Position numbers and translations under genes: made by a program. The notes beneath the pieces are model-generated. The model saw only the letters and a list, made by a program, of their open reading frames with translations, did no database searches and was not told the origin of the DNA. A DNA stretch of 64,000 nt from positions 69,282,465 to 69,346,464 of the forward strand of contig OW799236.1 of NCBI GenBank assembly GCA_941918925.1, written 5' to 3'. The DNA comes from Phyto melanocephala (taxonomy: Eukaryota > Arthropoda > Insecta > Diptera > Rhinophoridae). Shown here one piece after another: positions 11,714 through 23,987 of this stretch (position 1 is the stretch's first letter; the number at the start of each line of letters is the position of its first letter).

Positions 11714-12640
11714 TATATAAGGTGGGCCAAAGAAATCAGTAGGTTCAAAAATGTTATAACTTTTTTGTATATAATTTAAATTATAAAATATACGAAACAG
11801 AATTTTTTTACACTTAATATGGAAAATAATGTCACTATTTAAGTGGCATTATTTTCCATAGACATCCTCTTCATTTAGAGCACCGTTTTCATCTTCACAA
11901 GGATGGGCTCGTTTTTTAGTATTTTTTACAACATTTTTAAAAATTTGTGGCTGTAGACTTTGCTGGCTTAGAGCCAAAGATTGTCTCCGGCTTGTTTACA
12001 TATAACTGTTCCATCAAACACACTCCAAAAACTTTACTTAAATGTGATTGTGTAACTTGAGCAGTTGCTCTATCCTGCTGAATCTACATAACAATTCTGT
12101 TTTCAAGCCCAGGACGAAAAAATTGTTCTATCGTAAGCCTTTACCGCTCTCTAATTAAGGTAACAGCAATGATAGTTTCAGATGTAATGCCACACCATAC
12201 TATGCGAAAGTGCAATTAGCGATGATGATTGATTCTTTGATTTTCAGAAATACAAAAACTAAAATTATGCTTATTAACAAAGCCATTCATATAAAAATTA
12301 GCATCGTCACTCATTTTCAGATTTCCAATAAATGATTTAATTTTTGGCAAACTTGTTGAAATTTAGCTGCCAAATTTAAACGTTGCCAATGATCTGCTAA
12401 TGATTCGTGTTCCAATTGCACCTTGTATGAAAATTGCAGCAAATATGTTTTTAAAAATACGCCATAGTGATATATGAGCCGTTCCTGGTTAAGCAGAACG
12501 ACTTCTCTTCTCTAAAAATTCAATATTTTTCAAAGTGTGGATAAAACGTGGTCTACGTGGTCTAAGTCACAAATTTATTCATTGCTTCAAAGGGTGAAAT
12601 TCTGATTTAAAATAGCGACAATGTGATATTTGCGTTGAAA
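11714..12640 (-). pseudogene. Mariner-like transposase relic
   Basis: On the minus strand there is a worn Tc1/mariner transposase: a 'ISLWRIFKNIFAAIF' helix-turn-helix-like piece, then MSDDANFYMNGFVNKHNF (the SDEAHF..NGFVNKQN block with the first catalytic Asp), then VWCGI, then QQDRATAQVTQS (QQDGATAHT block, second Asp), each broken by stops or shifts. One end is visible at 11714 ('taaggtgggccaaagaaat' preceded by TA). I could not find the matching inverted end. A near-perfect 18-bp palindrome lies at 11819-11861 in the 3' non-coding part. Confidence 0.65.
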
Positions 12641-12941
12641 TTACACTATCGGAATAAAATTGGAATTTATCAATAGATTTTCTTTCAAGACAATTTATTT
12701 TATTTGTAATACATGCGGCTATAACCTCAAGTAAAAAATCTTGTAATTATTAGTTTCTTTCTATTTTTGATTAATTTTTTAGATTTAAAAATTTTAATTT
12801 TTTACAAAAAAAAAACTAAAATTGAATTTTTTTTATTGCTTTCTTTTTTTTACAAATTTTTTGAGTTAAAAAATTGTTGACTTGTTTCTTAATAACTTTA
12901 AAACTGAAGGCTCAATTAGAAAAAAATATTCAAAAGAATTA

Positions 12942-13154
12942 GGTAGGTAGGTAGGTAAGGCTGGTGCAAAGTTACCCTCACACCTTCACTCGGAGACCAT
13001 TACCGTCCATTGTGACGCCTTAATAGAGAGAAGAGTAGAAATATCTAGGATAGAAGAGAAAGAGAAGCAGACAATTCCAGAGTCTCCGGCGGGAATCGAA
13101 CCCGCAACCCCCAAACAACTGACTTGGCCTTTTTACTGACTAGTCCACTGGGGC
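12942..13154 (-). mobile_element. tRNA-derived SINE, copy 1
   Basis: Read on the minus strand it starts 'tgccccagtggactagtcag', an A-box-like tRNA 5' end, and reaches 'gggttcgattcccgc', a perfect pol III B box (GGTTCGANTCC) forming a T-arm with flanking pairs. An unrelated body follows, then a 3' tail of (ACCT)n. The 7-bp direct repeat 'agaatta' flanks it (12935-12941 and 13155-13161). Copy 2 lies at 16102-16299. It has no coding and presumably borrows LINE machinery. It is not a functional tRNA gene: the acceptor stem and anticodon arm do not close properly. Confidence 0.85.
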
Positions 13155-15866
13155 AGAATTAAATCTGGCGTAATTTTACGTTTTTTTACGGATTGTTTAA
13201 CAAAATCGAGTACGTCGTAACAAAGTTGCGACAATATGTATCGAGCAGACTCTTCAGAAATCTTAAGTTTTACAATGATGATTTATATAATGATGATTTT
13301 TGCAGTCAGGTGACTATCACGAATCAAGAAAAGATAGTAATAACATTGGGAATTTGCTTGTTGCATGGTGTAGTTGATCGCTGATTTACTCGGGTATATA
13401 AACGAAAGAGTTTTTAGTTTTTTCAAGATGGTCCAATGATTTTTTAGGCTCTTGAAGCGCCTTCTAAATTTATTGATAAAGCCAGTAGTACTTCATCCAA
13501 TGCACGATGAGTTTCTCGAGTTGAACAATGATTTTCAAAAGAAATTTAAACAATTTGCAAGCATTGCTTTTAATGTTAATGATAATTATAATGTATTACC
13601 TTCATGTGGTTAGAATTGTTACAGTGTTACCATTTTTGTAGATGGTGTCATCTTTTAAAAAATCCTTGGCGGATACAGCATTTAGGAAACCGTTTGCCGG
13701 TGCCTTTTATTTTAGTTTTGGTATAAAACCTAAATATTAAATCAAAAAGTTTTTTTAAAAAAAAATATTTATCTTAACAAAAATATTTTTCGTTTGGATA
13801 TAATAACGAACATAAGAGTGTCAGAATATCTTGCTCATATTACATCGATAAAAACCATTTTTTTATAATTTTTTTTTTAAACCCTAAGACAGATATTTTA
13901 ATTTTGAAATATACTATAAAAACACCTGTTTTCAGTTATATATTCAGTTTAGTTAAAATTAAAAACCAATTCAAGAAAATAAATGATCGGTCTTTATACG
14001 TAGAATGAATTTTAAATAAAGTCCCTTGAAAAATAAAAAAGAGTTTTTTTTAAAAAAATTGTAAAACGTGTTCAACGAATTTTCTGTTTATTACTTTAAA
14101 CCCCTAAAATTGTTGTTAGTAGTATAATATTGCCTTATAATTCCTTATTCACTTTAATAAAAAATTCACATAAATCAGAAAAATAAATAAACCATTGAAT
14201 GAATCCTTTTTTTATCCTTCTTTTTTCTTGAACACTAACAATGTATTCAAATCGTCACACAAAGGCATTCGCATGGTTACCAACAACAACAACAAAATTT
14301 ATTGTAGTTTTATATAAATAAGAAGATTTCTAAGATTATATTTTTGTTAAATATATTTAATATTTATTACCCAATATGAGAGCAGAGACAAAAATGAAAA
14401 GAAAAAAATAAGAGTTTTATACCGTCTGCTGCGTTTGGCCACAAGAAAATTATTTAGGTTAAATATTTACTTGCCATATTTTATTTTGAAATCCTTTGTC
14501 TTATTTGCACAGACATTAAGGCCTAATTTCCATAAAGTAAATAATACAAAAAGAACAAAAACAAAAATCATTATTCGTATGCTAAACTGCTTAAAAAAGA
14601 TTGTTTAAAAAAAATTTAAAACGTGAGCAGCATTTCATTAATTTTCGTATTTTAATACAGGTTTGGATATAAAAAATTTCTGATATTTCTTTTACAAGTC
14701 GGATCGACTTTTACCAATGATTAATTACACTGGTCTACAGCAAAAGTCGCTTTGAATAAAAATATCTGAACTCCACAGATTTTGCCGCGGTAAATTCAAA
14801 TCCGTTGGCAGTTTTTTCTATTGAGCTCAAATTTTTGTATGGAATTGCTTAATATTAATAAAACAAGGCAGTTTCTTAGACACATTTCATTATAACTTGA
14901 GATTGATTAGTATGATTTTCATGTAAATACAACCAAATGGTTAATAATAAAATTTTTTTTTAATTGAAATAAAAACGCCTTTTTATATTTCGATATTTAG
15001 ACATAAGTAGGGATAAGATTTTTTTCAAGCCTATTTTATGTTTTCGAAACGTCATTAAAAATTTTTTGGGTAAAAATTTTATATTTATTAATTTTTCAGA
15101 AAGGTAGAAATATTGTGAATAAAATAAGAAGCAATAAATCATAAAAATCTATTAACAAAACTATCTATTAAAAAAACTAAAACCGATTGAAAAAAACTGA
15201 AAACGGATTTGAATTTCCATTGTCCTCATATTTTGTTATAGGCTGTATTTTTTTTTTAATTATTCTGACTTTTTTTAAAGGCTTAAGTTATAGTTTTACA
15301 AAAGGTTATTTTTCATCGATTAAAAAGTGTAATAAAAAAATATTTTTTGTTAACTTAACTCTCGATTATCATACGCATTTTAATCCGCTAACCTTTGACC
15401 TAATTCTGGTATAAATTGCAACGTACAAGGTTTAAATAATTACAGTTCAGGTCACTCCAACATTTTAATATTATGTATTTAAATAACAACTAGTTTTGTA
15501 ATAAATATATGTATGTATATGTATATGTTTAAAATTTAATATCACTAAGTAGTAATAATACCCAATAAGCCTTTGAGTTAATAAATACTGAAAAAAAAAA
15601 TCTAAACATAAATACAAATACACACATACTTCTGATGGTGTATTATTTATATTTATTTTTATCAAAGCATAAACTAGAGCTTTAAAACCGTATAGAAGAG
15701 AATGTGCAGAGAAAAAAAAACGCAAAATTAAAAATATTGAAAATTCATATATTTTGCAAACAATGATAAATACCGGAAGTTTATTTTATATATCCTGCTG
15801 TGTGTTTTATGATATATTTGTGTAGGAGTAGATGTAAGTGCGAATATTTTTATTTATAAATACAAA
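13155..15866. other. AT-rich stretch, no gene seen
   Basis: Many poly-A/T runs. Short frames at 13193, 14960, 15187 and 15471 are of low-complexity composition with no family features. I see no element ends. Confidence 0.45.
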
Positions 15867-15868
15867 TA

Positions 15869-16717
15869 AAGGGTGATCTATTTGCTATTATCTTTTTGGC
15901 AACACTGGTTTAAACAGCTGAAGCACGTTTCGTGTTTTGTTAACCGTGTTAACCATGAATCGGCTTACAAACGAACAACGCTTGCAAATTATTGAATTTT
16001 ATTATCAAAATGCGTGCTCTGTTAAGAAAGTTCATCGCGCGCTTCTTATCGAAAAATTGCGTTCAGCGACGAAGCTCATTTTTGCCTCAATGGGTACGTT
16101 AGGTTAGGTTAGGTAGAACAGGCAGCTGCTGTGCAGCTCACTTGGGTCCATTTTATTGATCCCATTGTGATACCTGAATAGAAAAGTAAGAATGGAATAG
16201 AAAAGAGAGAACAGAAGCAGACAACACCAGAGTCTTTGGCGGGAATCGAACCCGCAACCCCCAAACTAGCACACTACTCACTAGTCCACCGGGGCACCGG
16301 GGTACGTTAAAAAGCAGAATTGTCGATTTGGAGTGAAGATCAGCCAGAAGCATTGCAAGAACTACCAATGCATCCAAAAAAATTCACAGTTTGGTGCGGT
16401 TTATGGGCTGGTGGCATCATTGGACTGTACTTCTTCAAAGATGATGCGAATCGTAACGTAACTGTGAATGGTGAGCGCTACCGTGAGATGATTGGAAGGC
16501 AACATTGAAGCATTTATTCATGAGATACCGGCCGAAACGTTGGAGAGAGTATGCCAAAATTGGACTAAGCGGATGGACCATTTGAGGCGCAGTCACGGTC
16601 AACATTTCATGAAATAATCTTCAAACATTAAATTATATGGATCGAACTATCTATTCTGTTTCTGAATTTTATGTGTTTTTTTTTAAACTTTCCTATAGCT
16701 CTTAAAAAATCACGCTT
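15869..16717 (+). mobile_element. Internally deleted mariner carrying a SINE
   Basis: Terminal inverted repeats read 'aaagggtgat' on the left and 'atcacgcttt' on the right (one mismatch), each next to TA (15867-15868 and 16718-16719). The plus strand encodes an N-terminus MNRLTNEQRLQIIEFYYQNA at 15956, a break, then YVKKQNCRIWSEDQPEALQ, VWCGLWAGGIIGLYFF and VTVNGERYREMIG. It then jumps to the C-terminal block ETLERVCQNWTKRMDHLRR. The segment holding the second and third catalytic Asp is gone. The SINE at 16102-16299 sits in the coding part. Confidence 0.8.
16102..16299 (-). mobile_element. tRNA-derived SINE, copy 2, inside a mariner
   Basis: Same family as 12942-13154: minus-strand start 'tgccccggtggactagtgag', identical B box 'gggttcgattcccgc', similar body, and a 3' tail here of (CCTAA)n. 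It is flanked by the 10-bp direct repeat 'gggtacgtta' (16092-16101 and 16300-16309). Removing it rejoins the mariner sequence at '..ngYVKKQN..', so it inserted after the mariner did. Confidence 0.88.
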
Positions 16718-16719
16718 TA

Positions 16720-19150
16720 CTAAATAACGTCTGTACAGTGTACAATTTAAAAAAGATTGTATGCAGTTTCTTGTTACCCTTGCGTAAAGGCTAATATGTA
16801 AACATATATTGGCCCTTATGTAAAGGGTGATCCAACCATATTGCGCGATATTGATTGGGAGTCACACCTTACTTTAGAAATTTTAATTTTTTTTATTTCA
16901 GTGTTTGACAGATTCAACTATGGAAAGGTACACAATTGAGCAGTAATTACTGACGCATAGGCGGCATTACTACTCAACGGACCTTTACTTTTAAAAATAA
17001 TTTTAACTACTAAAAAAACTAAAATAATATTAATTATTACTATTATTATTAAGATAACTATAATAATACAGATCTCAATCGCATTACACCCTCATCAACA
17101 AGCATTCAAATTATGGCCTAAAATGAAAAACCAACATCTACGTAAAAACATAGAAAGTTTTTATATCACTAAACAAAACTTATAGAATGAACTTAATATA
17201 TACAAAATTTATCACTAAATAAATCCCTAATAATTTTTTCACAAATCATAAAAATTTAAGTCAAGTTTTACATTGGTATAAAGTTGTGACGGTAGTGTGT
17301 ATATAAATATATCCTTTTGCTATTTCATTATCAAAATATCATACTAGCGGAATTCACGCTTTTGCAATTTGCACAAATTTTTTGCTACCAAGTGTAAGTC
17401 CATTTTTCATGTGTGTTGCAAACTTATGACAACAAATGATTTTTTAAGTATTTAAGACACAACAAATCTTTTTTTAAATTAATAAGTACGATTCTGTTTC
17501 TGTTTTTCGCTGTTCACATTTGCTCAAGTGATGCAAATTGGGCTTTAATATAATTTGTTTTTGTAGTCATGTAAAAGTGAAATTGTTTGCTAGACTTGCA
17601 CGGTCTGCACGACTTACAAGGGTAGTTTGCATCAAACAGTGAGTTCCGCTACTGCTCTCATGGTAGTATACTATTTTTATATATTAAGTTACCAGCCAGT
17701 AACTGTAGTAGTAATTATAAATACCACTACTTTTGCACACAGTTTTGGGGGAATCTTTTTTTATATCTATTTATATTTTTAACTTCCAGTTGTGCCTCTG
17801 TTATAAACATATTTATATATTTGAAATAATTCTTTTCGCTTGAACTAAGTTTTTGTCTGTTTATAAAACTGACACTTTTATAGTTAGTTGGAGAAAAACA
17901 ATTCAAGTTGGCGTAACTTTTTTTATACTAAAAATATTTTTACAGAATTAGTTTGATTTAAGAATGTTGGTTTATATTTTAATTAAAAATAATCTAGGCT
18001 AGTTATAGGATGTAGTTGTTTTGATATATTTTGCTATTCACCACTAAATATACCCGTTTGTTGGTACTGGAAGTGGATTGAAACGTCTGTATCGCGACCA
18101 TTCGATCAGGGGTGAAATTATATGACGGTATAAAAGCTTCTCCCTTAACAGTGTCACAAAACGAGGATTGAATCACAGCACTACATAAAATATGTATGAA
18201 TTCTATATGAGCGATGCAATAGTTTGAAAATAATTCAACAATATAAATAGGGCCTGAAATTTTGCGTGAAGTTATGCGAAACTGTGCATCGAAGAAAATT
18301 GTTGTCATCTCTTCGTTTTTATATTTTATAATTAAAATTTTTATTATTCTTTTGGTTCACCGAGGTTTGCTTTAACTTTTCACAATTTTCAAAATTTACA
18401 AATTTTTACAATGACCAATAACAAGTCTCTTTGACATATAAAAATACGCCGAGATAACACATCTTGTGACTCCACAAATTATTTTGTAACTTTTTTTAAG
18501 TATTTGATAAGTCATAAGATAAATGGCAAAAGCCGAACAAAATGTAAAAAAGAGACATTAAAAAAATTACTCGTATCAAAAATTCATGTTACAGCTGATA
18601 GGGAAGACTCCAATTCGGAATAAAAAATTAAAGAAATTTCTCTCACACACATATATGTCTATTCATCGTAGAATGTTTTAAAAAATAAAAAAAATTCATA
18701 GCGATAAGTCATGACTATTTTTTTATTATACATATATTTCAATAAATATTTTTATGAATATCGACGGAAAAATTGCTCAAAGGATCTTTGACTTTTTGCA
18801 GAGAAATTAAAAAAAATGTATCCTTTAGATTATTTCTTTTCATCTAATACGCACATTGATATAAAATATTACAGATTTTATTTGAATAATATTTCAATTT
18901 CGTAGTCTTGAAAAATGTAAAGTGCCATCAAAATGAAAAATGATCAATTTTACTTTAAATCAGTTACTCGATGGTTATATTGAAAATTTCTTATCCATTA
19001 AAAAGGTTTTTATTACACTTAAACAATGAAACATAAACTATTCTGGAACAATTTTTTAAAATGTTTGTATACAAATATTTAACAATTTCAGTATCTGATA
19101 GCACACAACGTTGAACTCCAGATAAAAATCAAGAAAAGCTATAAGAATTA
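16720..19150. other. AT-rich stretch; one unassigned open frame
   Basis: The minus-strand frame 18003-18308 (101 codons) is less A/T-biased than its surroundings but has no motif I recognise, no splice context and no neighbour to support it. I leave it uncalled. The rest has no visible gene or element. Confidence 0.35.
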
Positions 19151-19184
19151 ATAACGTTAGCAATGATAACATCGTGATACCAGG

Positions 19185-19828
19185 TCAACCTGGTACAGAC
19201 GTAAATAGCAGGCTCAATAAAGTGAGAGCGGCATTCGGAAGAATGCAACCAGTATGGATAAGCTTTCAAATATCTAGGCGAACCGTGTTTGTAGTATTTA
19301 CCCTCATGCGTAAATCTACTCTGCTGTACAGAAGTAAATCCTAGTTAGTATCAAACACTATTACGCAAAGTATATAATAAGTGCTTTAGAATTATATGCA
19401 GATTATCTGGCCTGGTTGTTATATAAGCAACGCGGGTCTCTGGAACCATTCTAATGTGGAACCTATCAATCACAATCAAACGTAGGGAATGGAGTTGGAT
19501 TGGTCAGACAATCAGAAAGAATCCTGATAGCATTACAACGATAGCACTAGAGTGGACTCCTCAATGCTCAAGAAGTCGTGGAGACGCACGATACGATATT
19601 TTAATTACTAGAACAATGCAATCTTATATGGAAAGATGCGAAAAATCGTGTAAGATGTATGTGCTTTGTGAAAGAAATATGATGCCAAGAAGGGTAATGG
19701 AAAAAAGTGTCTGTAAATGTGACAACTTTAAATATTATTTTGAGCACAGATGGGGCATGTCCATTTGGAAATGTCTTGAAACTTACAAAATTACTTTCGA
19801 AATAAAAAGTACAATAACAAAAGTGTAA
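19185..19828 (+). pseudogene. Non-LTR retrotransposon C-terminal fragment
   Basis: The piece PGTDVNSRLNKVRAAFGRMQ at about 19195 matches the 'TDADINSRINKARAAFGRLRPVW' style region after the RT core. It is followed after a gap by MWNLSITIKRREWSWIGQTI, RKNPDSITTIALEW and a SRSRGDARYD stretch, the usual 'RRWRWIGHTLRK...ALEWNPQGKRKRGRP' tail. The region between is frame-shifted. No endonuclease or RT catalytic box remains. The style suggests an RTE-like or related clade, which I cannot settle. Confidence 0.7.
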
Positions 19829-20253
19829 CGTATATTTGGCATAGTATTTAGAATAAAATACTCCCACATTTCTCTTCGCACTATGAATTTATAATCATAC
19901 CTCAACATTATGTGGCAATACTTATCTTAGCGCCTTTAAAGAAATCTTTATGAATACATGATAAATTTAAACAGAATTTTTTTACTTTTCTCCTTTAAAG
20001 AATAGCCTTTATTTTTCTCAACATTTTCTAAATTGAATTTCCCTTTTTCTTAGCAAACGCACAACTTATATTTTTAGAACTTTATGACTGAAACGATTAT
20101 GGCAAAGCAAACGTAATACAACAAAGTTACACAAAATTTACATGTTTTCAACGTTAAGAACATGTGTTAAAATCTAGATTTTTTTTCCACATCATTTGAT
20201 ATTGTTGTATAAATTATGTAAATATTTTACACACATTCATACCAACGTTACAA

Positions 20254-20500
20254 CCCAGCAAACATATAGACAGCCACTTAAAATGGTATGGGTAATTTTA
20301 TAGAATGTGAAATGTATGGAAAAAAAAATAAAAACTCGAAATTTCTTATTTTGACTTTTATTTTAGAGTTAACAATATCTTACAAGTGAAAAAAGATATT
20401 GTTCCTTGAAAACAAACATTAAATCACATTTCATTTGAGACCCATATTGATGGGGTTAAAAATTAATTTTAAGATAAAACAAGTATAGATGTTTGCTGGG
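20254..20500. mobile_element. MITE, 247 bp, with CCCAGCAAACAT ends
   Basis: The left end 'cccagcaaacatatag' and right end 'atagatgtttgctggg' are inverted copies (about 15 of 17 bases). Inside, 'tttgagacccatattgatgg' resembles a block in the 776-bp tandem unit at 50.5-52.8 kb. I cannot see a clear target duplication, so the superfamily is open. Confidence 0.6.
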
Positions 20501-21147
20501 ATGTATTCTAATAGTAAGAAATCAATAGGTTTTCCTTATTACACCTTGTTTTTAATCAAATATTAAATTTAACCTTTTATTTGAGGTATGTTTTCATCTA
20601 AGAGATGTAATCGAGATAAAATCGACTATGGATACGAAGACATGCCATAGATTTTGAGTTTGAAATAATTTACAAAATCTAAGTTAGTTTTCGAAAAACA
20701 CCATTGTAAGTACATATGTTTACTGTAGTTGATGTTATTGTGTATACTCACAGGGACATATCAAATTTAATCAAATAGTTTCATTTTCATTTCAATCCTT
20801 TGTCTCTACATTTCTCTATGTTTTATAATCATTTTATTGCAATCGTAAACATATAATTATGTACAATCATTTTGTACAAATCTTCTGGGATTTGTGGTTT
20901 AAGGCAATTTTAATTGAATTTTGACAAAATTTTTAATTAAAAGTTATTAAGAGAGAAATTACTTTTTTTTTTCTTCATGTAGGTCAAGGTTGTCGAGAGG
21001 CAGGATGGGTAAACAAACCGCAAACTTGATTGAAATACTTTATGTAAATTGATAATTATAAACGTGACTCAGACACATACTCACACACATGCAAAAATTA
21101 GAGTTATTAATTGCTTTATAAGATAAATTACTGTTTGTCACATATCT

Positions 21148-21193
<46 letters not shown>

Positions 21194-22787
21194 GCATAAC
21201 CCTTAAGAAAAATAAATTAATTTTAATACTTTCCTCAGGAAAAACTCAAAATTATTTTTAGAAAAAATAGTTTACCAAACTGGTTCTGTTTAATGCATAT
21301 TCTTTTAAAGAAAAATTGCAAAACATCCTAAGGAAAATGATGACGTCGTATTGTCATAATTTCCTAAAATTTGAAAATATTTTTATATATGGTCATTCGA
21401 TATAATATGACATTAAAGCAACCAACGTTTTTGTCGTTCTAATATGTGGAGATTGTAAAAATTCTCGTAGCCCTAGGAAAAAATTTCAAGGAGGTGGCAA
21501 GTCTTATAATCAAGCCAGCCACTTAATAATCACTAGACTCAGTGGTATTGTTGAACATATAACATCGTCGATTTCCGGTTGACATCACTCTGTACTGAAA
21601 ATTAAATAACATGGTGCCCTTAGTGATTATATCATGATATTAAAAGCACTTAATTCTTAGATTTGTTTGCTTTAATAACAGCAATTCAATTGCTTTTTTT
21701 CATAGTGTACTCTATTCTTCTAACCATACCTCTTGATTTGATACTTATGTATATATCGATTAAGCCGCCTTGTTTTTCTTTTTCAAATATTATTTCAAAT
21801 ATGCAATCCTCCATTTTGTTTCAGAAGCCATCTAGAGGGCGTTAAAAAAACGTTGTATACTATTTAGCATTTGTTAGTTTTCATACTAGGCAAGTCCTTT
21901 AATTTTCAAAAAAATTTTTGAGACTACGACTGGTAATTTGAAATCACAAAAGTTACCAAAATTCAAGCAAGTAAACACAAACAAATAAATATTTCCGTGC
22001 GTTGCTCAAGCACTTATACATTATTGAATATTGAGAATGTAAAAATATAGAGCTTTTTTGTTTACGTGAGGGTACAGCTGAATATACAGAATACATGTCA
22101 ACTAGAAATATGCACTGTTTGGTGCAATTTTCACTTTGGTAGCAGCATCGGATCTTATTTCTTCTAAAACTTAGCCAAAGCTACCTTGATCAATGACTTT
22201 TTTGTATGAAAATATGGACGAAAATAATTTGGGTTAGATGTGACCTTTACAGGAAGGCACTATTTGCGATATGGCAGTGACCACATCCATCGCTTTGTTG
22301 AAATAAAAATTTGGCGATAATTTTTCTTCGATAAATGATCCTGATATTTGGCCTCAAAGCATCCGATTTGAGACCTCTAATTTTTTTCTATCGGTCTACG
22401 TGAATCTAATAAACCAATGTTAATAAAAGCCTTGGAGACCCATATTCTTCTCATTATTTGTGACCTACCACCAGAAAAACCCGAAATAATTTTAAAATAT
22501 TAAAATCAGTCTTTCATTTCAAATTTTGTATGTTTAAAGTTATGTAAGATCTGGTTGAAAAGGAGAGGCACTAAAAGCCTGAACCCACAAAATACAACTG
22601 AAATACAAATCCACGTAACTAGTAAAAAAATACAAAATCGGGGCTTTAATTGATTAAGATGCATATCAAGGAGGTCCATGTCTTCTCCAATTTTTACTGT
22701 CAAAAAATAAAATTAAAGATGTTATTAGCGAAAATCAAACGCAAGTAACTACAAGTGCAAGCACTACATAAACCAAAAGCACGTAAC
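20501..22787. other. AT-rich stretch with a microsatellite, no gene
   Basis: Apart from the (ATCT)n run, I see no coding evidence. A 70-base piece near 21880-21930 and the frame at 22506-22703 look like background. Confidence 0.45.
21148..21193. repeat. (ATCT)n microsatellite
   Basis: Eleven or so uninterrupted tetranucleotide units. Confidence 0.97.
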
Positions 22788-22789
22788 TA

Positions 22790-23722
22790 CTGGGTGACCC
22801 AAATAAGACCTAGTGATGTTAAACACGTATAAATTTTGTAATAACGGTTTTTTTTAAATAATTTATTTTTATATGTTAAATAGATTTTATGGAAATTTAA
22901 CGTAACTATGTGTGAAATATGACATTAGACAAATGACCACCATTTTGCTCGATACAGGCGTTGGCTTTTTTTAGCGCATTTTGCATTACACGGCGTAATG
23001 TTTCTGGTTGCAGGCGCCGTATTTCGTCTAGAATATTATGCTTGAGTTGTCCATTTGTCTGTGGCTTGTTAACATATACTTTGTCTTTTTAGTAACACCA
23101 TAAAAAAAATCGGGCGCAGTTAAATCTGGTTAACGAGGAAACCAAAGGAAATCAGATTTTTTTAAAATTATGCGTTCACAAAAATTTCACGCAGCATGTC
23201 CATAGTTTGCCTAGCAGTATGCGCAGTGGCTCCATCTTGTTGAAACCACAAATTAGGATGTTGCTCCTCCATTGGCCGCAAAAAGTTGTTGATTATTGTT
23301 CTGTAAGAAGCCGCGGAGACCGTTTCTGGCGTTTCATCCTTATTCTCAAAGAAATATGGGCCGATAATTTTTGTGGCCTTAATACCGCACCAAACAGTTC
23401 ATCTGATTGGCTGTGACTGATGCTGATGTATTGCCCTTGGATTTGCGGTCCCCCACAACCTACAGTTGTAACTTATAATCATGAAAAATGTGGGCGCTGA
23501 TCTTACGTTAAAAAAAACGGCGATAATTTCACTGCGTCAGAACGATTGATCGTTGAGAAGAGTAATAAAAATAGATAATTTTAATGCGTTGTTGTTGACT
23601 GTACGTTTTCATTTTAAATTTCCAAGAATTCAGTTATAATTTGCAAGAAAAAAATAAATTATGTTAAAAAATAAAAAAGTTTTTTGTGTTTCACATCAGC
23701 TGGGCTTATTTAGGCCACCCGG
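22790..23722 (-). mobile_element. Mariner with CYGGGTGRCC ends, transposase broken
   Basis: Ends 'ctgggtgacccaaataag' and 'cttatttaggccacccgg' are inverted, each flanked by TA (22788-22789, 23723-23724). The minus strand encodes, with stops, LWGTANPRAIHQHQSQ, TVWCGIKATKIIGPYFF, ASYRTIINNFLRPMEEQ, LWFQQDGATAHTARQTMDML (second catalytic Asp in QQDGATAHT), and a C-terminal part with NITPCNAKCAKKSQR. The N-terminal DNA-binding region and first Asp are missing. Its ends and protein differ from the AAGGGTCC mariners in this window, so it is a separate lineage. Confidence 0.82.
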
Positions 23723-23987
23723 TACATACTTGTTGCTTGAAGATAGTAACTAACACATTAATACTTCAAGCAAAAAATGGCAACATCTTCAGGACCTTAA
23801 ACCATTTCTTCCACCAGATTGTCATTCCTATTACAATGAAATTCCATTTGAGAATGAATGTGCTAATGTTTTGTTTTTTTGTGTGTATTGTAGTTATTGT
23901 TGTGATTTTCATTTTTGTTGAGAAAACGAAGAATTTAAAAGCAGAAATTATTTTATTACAGAAATTAATTAATCGATCTATATGTAG

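Noticed and set aside
13086..13102. tRNA gene (perfect B box)
   Set aside because: The acceptor stem and anticodon arm do not form, and a second copy with target duplications shows it is a SINE head. The same holds for 16240-16256.
16099..16115. (TTAGG)n-like run resembling the insect telomere repeat
   Set aside because: It is the short-repeat tail of a SINE with target duplications; only three units, and flies lack this telomere type.
18003..18308. 101-codon minus-strand frame
   Set aside because: Protein-like composition but no motif, homology by eye, or splice context; left uncalled.
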